A stretch of 64,000 nt of DNA from an uncultured Porphyromonadaceae bacterium. Lineage in GTDB: Bacteria; Bacteroidota; Bacteroidia; Bacteroidales; UBA11471. Positions 62,855 through 64,000 of the stretch are shown one piece after another. The translations under genes were made by a program, and so were the position numbers. The stretch spans positions 1-64,000 of the forward strand of contig URHG01000003.1 of the NCBI GenBank assembly GCA_900547555.1, read 5' to 3'. The notes under the pieces were generated by a model. The model made no database searches. It saw nothing but the letters and a program-made list of their open reading frames with translations, and was not told the origin of the DNA. Position 1 is the stretch's first letter. Every line of letters starts with the position of its first letter.

Positions 62855-64000
62855 TGGGAAATCAAGTAGAAATCATCTGTAAAAATAACGGAAAAACCCT
62901 TCTCGTCGATGAAGGGACAGCTCTTATCGACATATATAAAACAGCCGGTGTAGAGCTGCCGTATCAGGTCTTATGCGCACAAGTAAATAACCGTACCCGG
63001 GATTTGTCATACCGGGTGTATCAACCCAAACAGGTCATGTTTGCGGACGCCTCGCACATCATGGGTATGCGCATGTACATACGCTCGCTCTGCTTCATCC
63101 TATACAAAGCGGTTACTGAACTGTTTCCCGGGACACGCCTCCGCATCGAACATTCGGTCTCGAACGGCTATTTCTGTTGTCTGAACCAACGGGAAGAAAT
63201 ACCCCATGACACCGTGAAATTACTGAAAGAACGCATGCGCGAAATCATTAGGCGGGATCTGCCGTTCGAGCGCATACAATCGACAGCCGAAGTCGCCGCA
63301 GAACATTTCAGGGGACAGGATATGAGCGATAAGATAGACCTCATAGAAACACTGCACCCCCTTTATGCAACGTATTACAAACTCGGGAATCTGTACGACG
63401 TATATTACGAATACCTGTTGCCGTCGACGGGATACCTGAAAGTTTTCGACCTCATAAAATACCACGACGGCATGTTGCTCATACCGCCCAAAAGAAAAAA
63501 TCCCGATGAGTTATCAGAGGTCGTCCCACAAGATAAAATGTTCAATGTATTCAAAGACAACCTGAAAATAAGTGAAATCGTGGGCCTGAACAATGTCGGG
63601 GATATGAATCGTGCCATATTGCGCCATACATCGGGCGACCTGATAAAAGTTACCGAGGCTTTGCATGAAAAACAGATTTCCCGCATAGCCGACCAAATTA
63701 CCGCCCGGCATAACAGCCAAGAAGGTGGCGCCCGCATCATTCTCATCTCCGGTCCTTCGTCGTCGGGGAAAACGACTTTTTCCAAAAGGTTGTCGATACA
63801 GCTCATGACCAATCTGCTGATACCTATCACTATATCGCTCGACAACTATTTCCTCGATCGGGAACAAACTCCCCGGGACGAGAACGGCGACTACGACTAC
63901 GAATCATTATACGCTCTCGATTTGGAATTATTCAACCGGCAACTCAATGATTTATTACAAGGAAAAGAGGTAAGCCTGCCCACTTATAATTTCGAGACCG
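62855..64000 (+). CDS. Nucleoside (uridine) kinase, 5' part
   Basis: A 382-residue open frame from ATG 62855 that runs off the window; the usual length is about 550. The N-terminal part begins VEIICKNNGKTLLVDEGTAL like a TGS/ubiquitin-like domain, followed by a ThrRS-like second domain (about 65-225). The uridine-kinase-type P-loop domain follows, with Walker A in ISGPSSSGKTTFSKRLS (about 300-316) and ISLDNYFLDRE. This layout (tRNA-synthetase-like N-part plus uridine kinase) is typical of the Bacteroidota nucleoside kinase family. Substrate is inferred from family. Confidence 0.9.

Overview
The window looks like the chromosome of a gut Bacteroidales bacterium (phylum Bacteroidota). The evidence is: a complete type IX secretion core operon (porP/sprF then gldK-L-M-N), a GSIII-type glutamine synthetase, an S46 dipeptidyl-peptidase, DUF1599/BT_3928/tpiA/SPOR/folE synteny, secreted plant-glycan enzymes, a choloylglycine hydrolase, and many promoters with the Bacteroidota -7 box TAnnTTTG. 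Base composition is near 45-50% GC. The genus cannot be fixed from sequence alone; a Barnesiellaceae/Tannerellaceae-like gut commensal is plausible.

Layout. 1-361: four identical tRNA-Gly(GCC) genes in tandem (the first cut by the window edge) with their promoter. 458-4271: leftward housekeeping operon DUF1599, BT_3928-type membrane protein, tpiA, SPOR protein, folE. 4345-13639: surface-polysaccharide locus with a GT4, wecC and wecB (UDP-ManNAcA supply), then a leftward block of flippase, GT2, IspD-SDR fusion (probable CDP-ribitol synthase) and LicD-family transferase. The GT2 gene carries a C9 tract that probably switches its C-terminus. 13787-21238: secreted carbohydrate enzymes (DUF1593, CE12-like esterase, GH67 alpha-glucuronidase, SGNH acetylesterase) and DUF695. 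21920-23615: BspA-like LRR protein whose T9SS sorting domain is cut by a stop codon, preceded by a frameshifted GIY-YIG gene. 23829-29568: DPP7-type peptidase, SDR, a frameshifted SMR transporter, an Old Yellow Enzyme and a steroid 5-alpha-reductase homologue, a likely steroid/bile-acid reduction cluster. 29931-36643: lrgAB, DEAD helicase, MATE exporter, DUF3737 and a MalY/PatB-like enzyme. 37343-47805: GSIII diverging from glmS, a long PurF-like protein and carAB, which form a glutamine production/use block. 48024-52000: GH127 and a bile-salt-hydrolase family protein. 52332-59483: head-GIN lipoprotein and the T9SS operon. 59677-64000: thioesterase, WcaJ-type initiating sugar transferase, and the 5' part of a nucleoside (uridine) kinase.

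Four or five intergenic regions are filled with degenerate 30-45-bp repeats of a TGTCATTCyGA...AGGAATCTC type in alternating orientation. Four loci carry single disruptive changes or slippage tracts (GT2 C9, LRR nonsense codon, GIY-YIG AT-repeat shift, SMR A5 shift). Each could be real microevolution, phase variation or an assembly error, and should be checked on reads.

Functionally, the window joins surface glycan assembly (WecB/WecC, GTs, LicD, flippase, WcaJ), protein export to the surface (T9SS and a cargo), glycan harvesting (GH67, GH127, CE12), and possible host bile-acid/steroid conversion (choloylglycine hydrolase, 5-alpha-reductase, OYE, SDR).
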